Origin: Shinisaurus crocodilurus
Taxonomy: Eukaryota > Chordata > Lepidosauria > Squamata > Shinisauridae
Length of the DNA stretch: 64,000 nt
Assembly: GCA_021292165.1 (NCBI GenBank)
Contig: JAHFWL010000287.1
Location: 1 to 64,000 of the forward strand
Reading direction: 5' to 3'
Part shown: positions 45,626-55,507 of the stretch, one piece after another
Position numbering within the stretch: position 1 is the first letter of the stretch
Layout: each line of letters begins with the position of its first letter
The notes under the pieces: generated by a model
What the model was told of the DNA's origin: nothing
The model's input: the letters and a program-made list of their open reading frames with translations, nothing else
Database searches by the model: none
Made by a program: the position numbers and the translations under genes

Positions 45626-47118
45626 TATTTGAAGCATCTACATTGACTAGACTGCACTTTTGGTTCTAATATAGATCTTTTCTTTTCTAGTCTCCGTGAC
45701 AACATTCGTAGGAGATACATTCCAGGCTAAAAAAAGAATTCTTGGCATTCCTTGTGTACATCAGCTTAGGCCGCATCTATCCTCCAGACTTAAATTGGTT
45801 TCACTCTCATGGCTCCCACCCCCACCGCTGCCACCTCAGAGAGGCATGGAACAGCAATTTCAGTGAAGGGGATGGGGCTTTCAGTGCTCTCAAACAAGTA
45901 CCAGTTCCGGGTTTCCTCTGAGGAAGACACAACAGTTAAACAGACATCTGATACTTTTAAAGATAAGTTAAATACCTTTTTATTTACAAAAGAATTATTT
46001 ATTTGGCTCCTGACTTGTTGGTTGTGTGTTTTTAGGTCAATTATTATTGTTATATTTTAAATTGTTTTATTGTGATAGTAGGTTTTTATTACTGTTTTAC
46101 TGGTGCTTGTTTTATTAATATAGTGAGCCTCTCTGTCTTCCTCTTGGAGAAAAGGTGGATTATAAGAATTTCAAATAAATAAATGCCACAAAACTGACTT
46201 CTGTCTCCTTTTCTGGCTACATACCAACTCCCCAATTGTTTATTTCTACTCCCACCCAGGGAAGTGGATCTGCCCAGCAGCTGGAAGTCACCAGTTATCA
46301 ATGCTGATTTAAGCAAGCATCTTCTTACCATCAGTGTCCATTAAATAGACATATTTTGCTGCAAATTGTACTAAAGACTAGACAAGGGTCCAGATCCAGA
46401 GAAAATTAGTTGTGCTTAATTTTCATTGAAACCAAAAGGACAAGTTACTTGTAACTAGTTTATGTCTCTTTAATTTCTATGGGACTTTGGTGTGTGACTA
46501 AGGTTAGTTGGATTTGGGCCACATGGTTCGTTCCTCACTTGAGGGTCATTATTTATTTATTTAAAGCATTTTAAATACAGTAATACAGTCCCTGGTAATT
46601 TCAAATAAAGGATTACCAGTTGCAGGTTCAGCCAGTTTTATTGCTCCCTGTTGATCCCAGCTGGGGAATTAGTGAGTAATTTCCCTCAGAATAGCCTCTC
46701 TGTGAATTGCCCCATGTTGGTCCTTTTGTGTTTACTGATCTCCATCATTATTATTTAAAAAGCATTAAAACTGCTTTTTAAATAGTGAAATAACCCTGAT
46801 AGCGATTTCCCTCTCTCATCCTGTGTGTGTGTTGATGGTGTCAGAAGTAGGGGAACCCTGATATGGAGCAATACTCAGATAAACTATTCAAGGGGAAATT
46901 AATCTCTCTGCTGGAATCAATAGGAGGGAATAAAATAGGCCAGAATCTGCAAAGAGGAATTGTTTCATTTAAAGGCACAGAAGCCCCCAAAACCTGAATT
47001 GTGCTTTGTCTGCACTAGATAGGCTGGCTGCAATTGTGTTGCCACATATCAGGTCTGAGCGTGGAACATGAGAGGCAACTCAGAAAAAACTGGAAATCAA
47101 CAATTTGGAAATGGCATC
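45626..47118. other. LINE-like tail and unrecognised sequence
   Basis: 45950-46192 (+) looks like a LINE 3' end (TTTTTATTTACAAAAGAATT, GGTGGATTATAAGAATTTCA, then AAATAAATAAATG). 46370-46515 holds an inverted-repeat MITE. The rest is unrecognised. Confidence 0.4.
47114..47118. repeat. Target-site duplication GCATC, left
   Basis: Pairs exactly with 52256-52260; 5-bp duplications are usual for Ty3/gypsy. Confidence 0.93.
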
Positions 47119-47905
47119 TGTGAAGGAAGGCTGATCTTACGCCAACCCCGCAGGGCAGGCCACAGTCCCAAAATTCCCGGGACTGGCACACACCTCCCAA
47201 GGTCCCATACACCAAACTGGTGTAGCAGCCCCAACCTTTCAAAAAGGAACACACACCAAGATTAAGTTGGAGACTTTATTAAAAGTAAGAATAACAAATT
47301 AGTCAGTGTAGGGTCTCCAAGTGTCTAATATAAGTAAAATAATCCCTTATAAAAAGGGGCTAAAAGAAGGTAAAGGGGAAAAGGGGGTGAGGTAGTTGTT
47401 GTGGGGAAAAGGGAATGGGAATAAAAAGGGACTCTAAAAGAACATAAAAACAAACCCCAAGAGTCTGCAGAAACAAAGCAAGTCAAACCAGGCCCAGCTT
47501 TTCCTGGCTACCCTGTCAGAGTGGCATACCTGCCCAGATGGAACTTCCCAGCATCCACGCCTCAACGGAAGAACACTGAAGCTTTTTCCCCTAGCTCCTT
47601 TATTGTCACCAGGGTCCAGTTTCCCGCCCAGCGTTCACCAATCCTATCTCCCTAACTGTCGAAGGAGGGGCCCCCGCCCTTTCTCAGCTGTAGACACTTT
47701 CTCATGACTTCATCCCAATTAACGCCTGACCTTGCTTCCCAGCTCTGCAGCTCACCCTTATCTCCCAGGTGCTCCCAAACAGCCTCCTAGCACATTCCAA
47801 AGACTACAGTAAAAATCCGTTAGTTAAACAGCAAAGGGAGGGGAGGAAGGGACATCTAACAGGGTTTCTTCTAAAGTCCCAGCTACTACAAGTCCCATCT
47901 TCACA
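47119..47905 (-). repeat. gypsy 3' LTR (787 bp)
   Basis: Begins TGTGAAGGAAGGCTGATCTT and ends CCCATCTTCACA on the plus strand. On the element strand it carries TTTTAATAAAGTC (poly(A) signal, about 47275) and a TTTTTATAAGG TATA-like motif (about 47347). Confidence 0.96.
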
Positions 47906-47918
47906 TCCCCCCTTTTAA
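47906..47918 (-). other. gypsy polypurine tract
   Basis: TCCCCCCTTTTAA on the plus strand gives TTAAAAGGGGGGA on the element strand, directly abutting the 3' LTR; primes plus-strand DNA synthesis in LTR elements. Confidence 0.85.
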
Positions 47919-47963
47919 GGAGATGAGACTGGGAGGGAATTCCTGCCAGACCTCATCTTCTAC

Positions 47964-50900
47964 TTATTCTTCAGTGTGAATCCGAGACAAGCTATCAGCC
48001 AATACATTTTCCCTCCCCTTAATATGAACTACGGAAAATGTATAATCTTGTAAGGCCAGACTCCACCGTAGCAATTTCCCATTTGAATTTTTCATTTTGT
48101 TCAGCCAACACAACGGAGAGTGATCCGTCTGTAATTGAAACGACCTCCCCCAAAGGTAAGGCCGTAATTTCTCCAAAGCCCACACAATGGCTAAACATTC
48201 TTTTTCAATGGTGGACAAATTTCTTTCCCGAGGGATCAACTTTTTACTTAAATAGGCCACTGGCAGCAGTTGCCGATCTGGTCCTTCCTGTAACAGCACA
48301 CCCCCAACCCCAGTGGCCGATGCATCTGTTTGTAACACAAAAGGAGAAGAAAAGTCAGGGGCTCTCAAGATGGGTGCTGCCGTTAATTTGTCTTTAAGAA
48401 GGTCAAAGGCCTGCTGACACCTTTCTGTCCAAATAACTCGCACCGGGTTTCTTTTCTGACACAAGTCCGTCAAAGGCGCAGCGATGGTACTGTAATGGGG
48501 TACAAATCTCCGATAGTAGCCAGCTAGCCCCAGAAAAGATTGAACTTGTCTCTTAGTTTGGGGCACAGGCCAATCTCGGATGGCTTCCAACTTTGCTTCC
48601 AAAGGCTTAATATTTCCACTCCCCACCCTATGGCCAAGGTACACCACCTCCCCCAAACCAAATTGACATTTTTGAGCCTTTATTGTTAACCCAGCTTCTG
48701 TAAGCCGCTCGAACACTTGCCGAAGATGATCCAGATGCTCTTCCCAAGTCTGCGAAAAAATGGCTAAATCATCTAAATAAGCACAGGCAAAAGCCCCCAA
48801 CCCGTTCAACAGTTTATCCATTAGGCGCATGAAGGTTAAAGATGCCGATTGGAGCCCAAACGGAAGAACGGTGAACTCGAATAGCCCTTTATGGGTAACA
48901 AAAGCAGTTTTATGGGCATCCTCTTCCGCCAGAGGCACCTGCCAATATCCCTTAGTCAAGTCCAAAGTGGTGATGTATTTGGCTTTTCCCAGTTGTTCTA
49001 TCAGATGGTCTGCTCTGGGCATGGGGTAGGGGTCTAGAGGTGTCAATTCACTAATTTTCCTAAAATCTATACAAAATCTCACTTCTTGGGACTGCTTCTT
49101 GCTCACCAGTACAATAGGGGAAGACCACATGCTCTGGGACGGTCTAATAACACCCAGATCTAACATAGACTGTAATTCTTGTTCAATAATTTCTGCATGT
49201 CGGCCGGTTGCTCGATAGGGATGGGAGCGCACGGGGGCATGTTCCCCTGTCGGAATGGCATGTTGTACTAACGTCGTTCTCCCTGGAATGCTGGAAAACA
49301 AAGGAGCAAAATCCGTAATTAATTGCTGCAATCCTTGGCGTTGCTGTAGAGGCAAAGTTAAAGGCCAGGGTATTTCTTCTATCCCCCCTTTCTGTCGACA
49401 TTCTTCTAACAGATCCAAAGGCCCATCCAGCTCTTCGGGCCCAGGCTGAAGGGGAAACACAAATTCTTCCTGGTCCACATCCTCTTCGTCTGCCGGCAAT
49501 AAATCTTTTCTCTGCTGTTTAGCTGACTCTGGCTCTACTGGGTCTCCATCCCCCTCCCCTGCCCGTCTGTCCGTAGCTGTCGCCTCTCCCCCAGCCGGGG
49601 GGCAAGATTCTACTATCGGGGCAGGGAACGCGGGGTCTGGGGAGGCCTGCTCCTTCTTAATTGTCTGACTCCGAGTCACCGCTAAAACAGGGGCTTGACT
49701 GGCCAAAAAAGCCAGATCATTTCCAATAAGAAACGTAGTAAATTCAGTCTCATGTACTAACAAGTCCAATTCTCCTTTCCAGTTTTTGTATTCTAACGGT
49801 ATTCTAGCCAAAGGCATGGCAATGGGGGGCGAGTTATAAGGAGTGATGGTAAAAAATTGTCCCTCTAGCATCTGTCCTGGCTTCACCAGACTCCGGTCAA
49901 TAGCGGAAAGGGCAGCCCCACTGTCTCTCCAACCCTGTCCCCATTGCCCATTAATTTTAAGAGACTCACAGAATTGTAGCTGGCTCCACTTGACTTGTCC
50001 CGGTTGAACCAAAGCCATCGCCGGCTCCTTTCTCTTCTGTAACGGTGAATGCCGGGCCGCTACTCCATTCCCCGGGATACGTGGGGCTGGATCTTCTCCC
50101 TCTCCTTCGCTGGCCTCACTCCAATCTGAGGCTTCTCCGGGGGAGTCATCGAGAGGCACCGGTCTCACAGCACCCACTTTAGCAGCTGTTTCCTTTTGCA
50201 CCTTGGCCTTTAATCTGGGGCAGTCCCGACGCAGATGCCCTTCCAATTTACAGTAGAAGCATCCGGTCGTCGTCGGGGTTGAAGTAGCTTTGGGCCCGAT
50301 TCCTCCTCCCGTTGGATTGGATGTTTCACTCTTCCCGCCGCCTCCCGCCGGCTTGGCTGAGGGGGCTCGACTGCTGCTTCCCCCCTTCCGATAAACTCCC
50401 ATCTGGTCCGCAAGCAACGCCGTTTGCCGGAGATCGTTGGGCCGCTGGTCACTCACCAGCGCTGCCCTTCCTTCGGGGAGAACGGCATAAAACTGTTCTA
50501 AGGCCACCAGCTCTCGCAAATCTCGAAAGGAGACAGCTTGAGCCGTCTCCAGCCATAAATCCAGGGACCTCCGCAGCCTCGTTGCCGTGGAGACAAAACC
50601 TTCCCCGGGCTCAGCTTTAATCTCTCTGAAGCGTTGCCGACACCTCTCGGCCGAAAGGCAAAAAGTTTGTCTGACCAGTTCTTTAAACCGTCCATAATTA
50701 TGCGTATCCTCACGCGGGACGCTGTACAACAGTTGAGCCAGACAGCCTGAGGCTCGTGATCGAAGGGCCGACATCCAGTTGCCACGGGGAATACGCTCAT
50801 CTTCGCAGGCAATTTCAAACAAGCCCAAATATTCCAGCGGATCTTGCCCCTCATGGAAACGAGGCAGGTCCTTGAAGTTTGGCTTCTCAGGGCGAACAGC

Positions 50901-51362
50901 TCCAGCGTGTTTTGCCAACTGGTTCTGCAGAAGGTCAACTTGCTTTTGTAATTCTCTTTCTCTGGATGTAGGCCTGAGGCGAGACAGGTCGTTTCGTCTC
51001 TCTCTCTCCTTGGAAGTAGATCTGGGATGAGACAGATTCGGGATCCTCCGGGTCCGCCGGAGGAGAACCGCTGTCGCTCCCTCCTCCTCTCCCTGGTCAC
51101 TGCCACTGCCCGTGCTCCACCTCCGAGACCTGGAGATCTCCCCTCGGCCCCTAGGTTCCACCGTCCAGACTGCCAAGCGAGATGGGATCGACACCCTTCT
51201 CTCTTCGCCCTCCGCGCCTTCCCAATCGACAGTCACTTCAATAGGAGGGGCAACTCGAGGAGCCTCAACTGGTAAAATGTCCTCCCGGTCCAACACCGGC
51301 AGATCGTCTGCCGCCTCTGCTCCCAGCAGGGGTCGGTCCTGATCCAACAGAGCAGACTCCAT
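47964..51362 (-). CDS. gypsy gag-protease-RT-RNase H polyprotein, intact, no integrase
   Basis: 1132 residues from the first Met of the internal region (51362; the frame is open upstream to 51602, inside the LTR). Capsid-like region about 160-322, with VALEQFYAVLPEGRAALV resembling SCAN domains. CCHC knuckle CFYCKLEGHLRRDC about 367-380. Protease RDSGA about 478. RT from about 678 with FCIDFRKIS, TTLDLTKGYWQ and YLDD (about 859). RNase H with TDAS (about 1010), IEKECLAI, TDHSPL and ADSLSR (about 1122). The frame ends 58 bases before the polypurine tract, so no integrase can follow; the approximately 120-residue acidic, Pro-rich linker before RT has no HHCC or DDE pattern. RT and RNase H key residues look intact. 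Gag and pol are in one frame with no shift. Confidence 0.93.
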   Translation of the reverse strand: MESALLDQDRPLLGAEAADDLPVLDREDILPVEAPRVAPPIEVTVDWEGAEGEERRVSIPSRLAVWTVEPRGRGEISRSRRWSTGSGSDQGEEEGATAVLLRRTRRIPNLSHPRSTSKERERRNDLSRLRPTSRERELQKQVDLLQNQLAKHAGAVRPEKPNFKDLPRFHEGQDPLEYLGLFEIACEDERIPRGNWMSALRSRASGCLAQLLYSVPREDTHNYGRFKELVRQTFCLSAERCRQRFREIKAEPGEGFVSTATRLRRSLDLWLETAQAVSFRDLRELVALEQFYAVLPEGRAALVSDQRPNDLRQTALLADQMGVYRKGGSSSRAPSAKPAGGGGKSETSNPTGGGIGPKATSTPTTTGCFYCKLEGHLRRDCPRLKAKVQKETAAKVGAVRPVPLDDSPGEASDWSEASEGEGEDPAPRIPGNGVAARHSPLQKRKEPAMALVQPGQVKWSQLQFCESLKINGQWGQGWRDSGAALSAIDRSLVKPGQMLEGQFFTITPYNSPPIAMPLARIPLEYKNWKGELDLLVHETEFTTFLIGNDLAFLASQAPVLAVTRSQTIKKEQASPDPAFPAPIVESCPPAGGEATATDRRAGEGDGDPVEPESAKQQRKDLLPADEEDVDQEEFVFPLQPGPEELDGPLDLLEECRQKGGIEEIPWPLTLPLQQRQGLQQLITDFAPLFSSIPGRTTLVQHAIPTGEHAPVRSHPYRATGRHAEIIEQELQSMLDLGVIRPSQSMWSSPIVLVSKKQSQEVRFCIDFRKISELTPLDPYPMPRADHLIEQLGKAKYITTLDLTKGYWQVPLAEEDAHKTAFVTHKGLFEFTVLPFGLQSASLTFMRLMDKLLNGLGAFACAYLDDLAIFSQTWEEHLDHLRQVFERLTEAGLTIKAQKCQFGLGEVVYLGHRVGSGNIKPLEAKLEAIRDWPVPQTKRQVQSFLGLAGYYRRFVPHYSTIAAPLTDLCQKRNPVRVIWTERCQQAFDLLKDKLTAAPILRAPDFSSPFVLQTDASATGVGGVLLQEGPDRQLLPVAYLSKKLIPRERNLSTIEKECLAIVWALEKLRPYLWGRSFQLQTDHSPLCWLNKMKNSNGKLLRWSLALQDYTFSVVHIKGRENVLADSLSRIHTEE

Positions 51363-51450
51363 TTCTGCCCTAGCAACTTTTCCCTGTCTGGAAAATAACA
51401 AACCTTTGCCTGGTTTGACAAACAAATGTTCCTCAGGTGGGCTGCAAAAT

Positions 51451-51468
51451 CCGACCGCTAAGCCACCA
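51451..51468 (-). other. gypsy primer-binding site
   Basis: Element strand reads TGGTGGCTTAGCGGTCGG immediately after the 5' LTR. The leading TGG pairs with a tRNA CCA end; I cannot name the tRNA. Confidence 0.7.
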
Positions 51469-52255
51469 TGTGAAGGAAGGCTGATCTTACGCCAACCCCG
51501 CAGGGCAGGCCACAGTCCCAAAATTCCCGGGACTGGCACACACCTCCCAAGGTCCCATACACCAAACTGGTGTAGCAGCCCCAACCTTTCAAAAAGGAAC
51601 ACACACCAAGATTAAGTTGGAGACTTTATTAAAAGTAAGAATAACAAATTAGTCAGTGTAGGGTCTCCAAGTGTCTAATATAAGTAAAATAATCCCTTAT
51701 AAAAAGGGGCTAAAAGAAGGTAAAGGGGAAAAGGGGGTGAGGTAGTTGTTGTGGGGAAAAGGGAATGGGAATAAAAAGGGACTCTAAAAGAACATAAAAA
51801 CAAACCCCAAGAGTCTGCAGAAACAAAGCAAGTCAAACCAGGCCCAGCTTTTCCTGGCTACCCTGTCAGAGTGGCATACCTGCCCAGATGGAACTTCCCA
51901 GCATCCACGCCTCAACGGAAGAACACTGAAGCTTTTTCCCCTAGCTCCTTTATTGTCACCAGGGTCCAGTTTCCCGCCCAGCGTTCACCAATCCTATCTC
52001 CCTAACTGTCGAAGGAGGGGCCCCCGCCCTTTCTCAGCTGTAGACACTTTCTCATGACTTCATCCCAATTAACGCCTGACCTTGCTTCCCAGCTCTGCAG
52101 CTCACCCTTATCTCCCAGGTGCTCCCAAACAGCCTCCTAGCACATTCCAAAGACTACAGTAAAAATCCGTTAGTTAAACAGCAAAGGGAGGGGAGGAAGG
52201 GACATCTAACAGGGTTTCTTCTAAAGTCCCAGCTACTACAAGTCCCATCTTCACA
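51469..52255 (-). repeat. gypsy 5' LTR (787 bp)
   Basis: Same length and, by line-by-line reading, same sequence as 47119-47905. It is the promoter LTR for the minus-oriented element. Confidence 0.96.
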
Positions 52256-52260
52256 GCATC
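52256..52260. repeat. Target-site duplication GCATC, right
   Basis: Pairs with 47114-47118. Confidence 0.93.
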
Positions 52261-52314
52261 ATCTGGAAGTTTTGCAAAAAAAAAAGAAAAGAAAGAAGTT
52301 ATGAATGAAGATTG

Positions 52315-52498
52315 TCAAAGCTGCTGTGCTAGAGCATATGCTTTGCACGCAGAAGGTCCCAGGTTAAATCCACAGCCAGGTAGGGCTGCGGAAAACACCT
52401 GTCTGAAACCCCAGAGAGCCACTGCCAGGTAGTGTAGGCAATTCTGAGCTAGATGGACCACTGGTCTGACTCAGTAAAGGCAGCTTCCTATGTTGTTC
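52315..52498 (+). mobile_element. tRNA-derived SINE (type 1)
   Basis: GTGCTAGAGCATATGCTTTG, AGAAGGTCCCAGGTTAAATC, CACCTGTCTGAAACCCCAGA and TAGATGGACCACTGGTCTGA, ending CAGCTTCCTATGTTG. Same family as 24102-24292; the A box has lost some bases. Confidence 0.8.
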
Positions 52499-53348
52499 CT
52501 AAGCATCCTTGGCAAGCTGTGACGTAGTGAGTGTGCTTGTCACGGAATGTGTGACTGTTGGTGCTGCACATGTCAGTTGTGAGTTAATTCACTTCTGGAA
52601 AGCCACAAAAGGCATCATCGTGCATGATTAAACAGATGGATGTCTGAAATGTATGCGGAAACGCAGGGTGTGTTCCTTCAGTAAAAGGCAGCATGTTATA
52701 TTTGTTGCTTGCATCTGTGTTTCCAACTTTCAAGGGAAGAAGCAAGCAACAACATGAACTAGCCTCACCCACATTCCTATCAAAAGTGTAAATGAGTTAC
52801 GGTATTTCTTATTCCTTTTTAGCTATCCATTCAAAAATGTAGAAGCACTCAGTCATCTTGTGATGAATCCATCCCGCAGTGGACTCATTGAAAAAAATCT
52901 TAGTGCTTTCCTATGATAGTTTTCCTGCTTAATCTGGAGAGTCACTTAAAGCCTGTTACTCTATATTGCTCTGCCAGCAAAACAGTTGTCAGGATGAAAA
53001 GACCACTGCTTTTCTGGCCCAGCAATCCTGACCACTGCTTTGCTGTCTGAGTAATGATCCTTAAGTGATGGTCCAAGCAGGAGCACTATCATTGGGGCAC
53101 ACTATGAATTTTTTAATTGGTTCACTGTGGGATGCAGTCAGTACAAGATGCCTGAGTGCTTCTAGATTTTGAATGGATGGCTAAATAGGACAAGGCTGAA
53201 ATCCTATGCATGTCTCACCAGAAGTCAGTCCCATTGCATTCAATGGCCGTTACTCTTGGGTAAATGGGTATAGGATTGTAGCTTGAAATGGCTAAAAATC
53301 ACAACTTTCTGGATTGCACACTGGTGCAAAGTTTGGGGTTCGAGCTGT
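52499..53348. other. Mostly unrecognised; MITE at 53195-53285
   Basis: CTGAAATCCTATGCATGTCT at the left and TGGGTATAGGATTGTAGC at the right form an inverted-repeat MITE (about 53195-53285). Nothing else recognised. Confidence 0.45.
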
Positions 53349-53363
53349 TTTGCACTGGTATAA

Positions 53364-54010
53364 AAACATACAAAAAGGGACTATATTAAAAATCCTCACT
53401 AAAACAATACACAGAAACTTAAAAGTCAAGAATATATAATGACAGAAATTATAACCAATAAAAGTGTATTTAAATAGAGACAGTTTCAAATTACAAAGAT
53501 TTACAAATTAAAATATATAAAACATATAATAGCTAAAAACAGATATACATGTAAAATGTCACATATTGTCAAGCCTCGAGGGCTGAAAATGGTCTTGAAT
53601 ATCTTTTCTGACTGAAGGACTGTTATCTCAAGGTGAAGTCTTATTTGTGCAAATATTATTGTTAGTTGCTTCCCCAGGTGTGTCCTCACAGTATAGAAGC
53701 TTTCCTGTAATCTTGTGGAGAAAGCTTCTATACTGTGAGGACACATCTCGGGAAGCAACTAACAATAATATTTGCACAAATAAGACTTCACCTTGAGATA
53801 ACAGTCCTTCGGTCAGAAAAGATATTCAAGACCATTTCCAGCCCTTGAGGCTTGACAATATGTGACACTTTACATGTATATCTGTTTTTAGCTATTATAT
53901 GTTTTATATATTTTAATTTGTAAATCTTTGTAATTTGAAACTGTCTCTATTTTAATACACTTTTATTGGTTATAATTTCTGTCATTATATATTCTTGACT
54001 TTTAAGTTTC
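53364..54010. repeat. Giant hairpin insertion with 15-bp flanking duplication
   Basis: Arms at 53414-53704 and 53720-54010 (291 bases each) are inverted copies with only about seven mismatches noticed, around a 15-base loop. The insertion is flanked by TTTGCACTGGTATAA on both sides (53349-53363 and 54011-54025). 53364-53413 is unpaired. No coding region. A 15-bp duplication suits LINE-type insertion better than hAT or piggyBac. Origin unknown. Confidence 0.9.
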
Positions 54011-54159
54011 TTTGCACTGGTATAAGCCATTATTTCCAGATATAACATGATGACAGTACATAAAGTTCTTGTGCAACATGGAGTGGAAAGTAATACCAAA
54101 AGAAGCCCTTCTGGGGCCCCAAGGACTGTAACAATGATCAACTGGTCACAAACACCCTC

Positions 54160-54810
54160 TTCTTGGACAAGGTACTCAAGAAGTGGGTGGTTGCTCAGCT
54201 CCAGCTGCTCATAAAATGTGACTGATTATCTGGACATGTTTCATTCTGGTTTCAGGTCTGCTTTTGGTACGGAAACTGCCTTGGTCACCCTCATGGATGG
54301 CCTATGCTGGGAGGAGGACAGAGCAAGGGAGTGTGACTCTGCTAATTCTCCTGGACCTCTCAGTGGACTTTGGTACCATCAAACACACTACCCTTCTGGT
54401 CCGGATAGGGTTTCTGCATTGAGAGTGGGAAGCGTGGTGTTCTGGTGGTTCCACTCCTATCTGGAGGGCTGGTTCCAGAAGGTGGTGTTAGGAGACAACT
54501 GCTCACACTATGACATTCATGTGCTAAGGGGCCCCACAGGGTTATAGCTTGTCCCTCATGCTTTTTAACATTTACATGAAACAGCTGGGAGGGGTCATTC
54601 AGGGATTCAGAGTAAGGTGCCATCAGCATGCTGATGGCACCAAGCTCTATCTCTTTTTTCCTATCAGATTCGGGTGAGTCAGTGGAAGTGCTGAACTGGT
54701 GTCTGGAATCAGTAATAGGCTGGATTTGGGCCAATAAACTGAAACTCAGTCCCGACATGCCAGAGGTTCTGTGGTTTGTCTGCTTACAGAGATGGTGCTC
54801 ACCCTGTTCT
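54160..54810 (+). mobile_element. L2-like LINE RT fragment, heavily decayed
   Basis: TDYLDMFHSGFRSAFGTETA, then WFHSYLEGWFQKVVLGDN match the L2-like RT, and further pieces appear in shifted frames (HLHETAGRG, MPEVLWF). Confidence 0.7.
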
Positions 54811-54827
54811 GGATGGTGATGCACTCC

Positions 54828-54965
54828 CCTTAAGTGGTTAGGGTGTCAGACTAGGATTGGGAAGACCCAGGGTCAAATCCCTACTCAGCCATGTATCTCT
54901 CAGTCTAACCTAACTCACAGGGTTGTTGTGGGGATTAAATGGGAGTGGGTGGGGTGCAGTTCGAC
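54828..54965 (+). mobile_element. tRNA-derived SINE (type 2), head-containing copy
   Basis: TTAAGTGGTTAGGGTGTCAG (A box), GACCCAGGGTCAAATCCCTA (B box), TCTCAGTCTAACCTAACTCA and ACAGGGTTGTTGTGGGGATT. It shows the tRNA-like promoter of the SINEs found reversed at 12219 and 39436. Confidence 0.8.
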
Positions 54966-55507
54966 AAGCTCCTTTTGGCATGGCTGATGTTGTCAGGTCC
55001 TGTGATGCCTGAGTAGCTAGCACAGAAAATAGTGCAACGATATTTTACACAACAAATATCTTGGAACCAAGAGAAAGCTACAATAGAGAAATCTGAGCAA
55101 GGCACTGAGAAGCCTAGTGTCTCCACCCAAATTAATTACAAAGCCTCATTTTGAGGTTAAGTTCCTTCTCATCAGTGCACACATCTACTTCTTACAAGAT
55201 GGCATGAATCAAGAGCAATAAAATAAAAGAAGAAAGGAGCAGCAGAGTTAGTTACTATGCACTTCCTTTAATTATAGCAAACCAAAACAAAACCGTAGGC
55301 ATTTGTATTGTTTTGCTCTCAGATTTTATTTTCAAGTTCAAGCACTAGTTATTTGAAGGAGCAATCACTTTTGAAATAGCATCATACGACTGTAGCTGGT
55401 CTTGAAGGCTAACTATTCCAACCGGCTGCTTGATGCAGGAAATACAAAGCTAGTGCGTTTCCAACAGATGGTGTAGGAAATACAAAGCTACAGCATCTCC
55501 AACAGAT
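54966..55507. other. No recognised feature
   Basis: AATACAAAGCTA occurs twice near 55441 and 55479, a small local repeat. Nothing else recognised. Confidence 0.4.

Larger units (their letters stand above)
47119..52255 (-). mobile_element. Complete young Ty3/gypsy LTR retrotransposon without integrase
   Basis: A 5137-bp element in minus orientation with two 787-bp LTRs in which I see no difference, each TG...CA, flanked by a perfect 5-bp target duplication GCATC (47114-47118 and 52256-52260). A polypurine tract lies next to the 3' LTR, a TGG-starting primer site next to the 5' LTR, and one open frame spans gag, protease, RT and RNase H. No integrase is encoded before or after RT. Identical LTRs mean a recent insertion, so movement was probably helped by another element's integrase. 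Confidence 0.95.

Noticed and set aside
47068..47265. Separate small gene at the left LTR of the gypsy element
   Set aside because: The same frame recurs in the right LTR (51406-51615); it is LTR sequence.
50210..51342. Several open frames on the plus strand opposite the gypsy gag
   Set aside because: Shadows of the long minus-strand frame; no domain.
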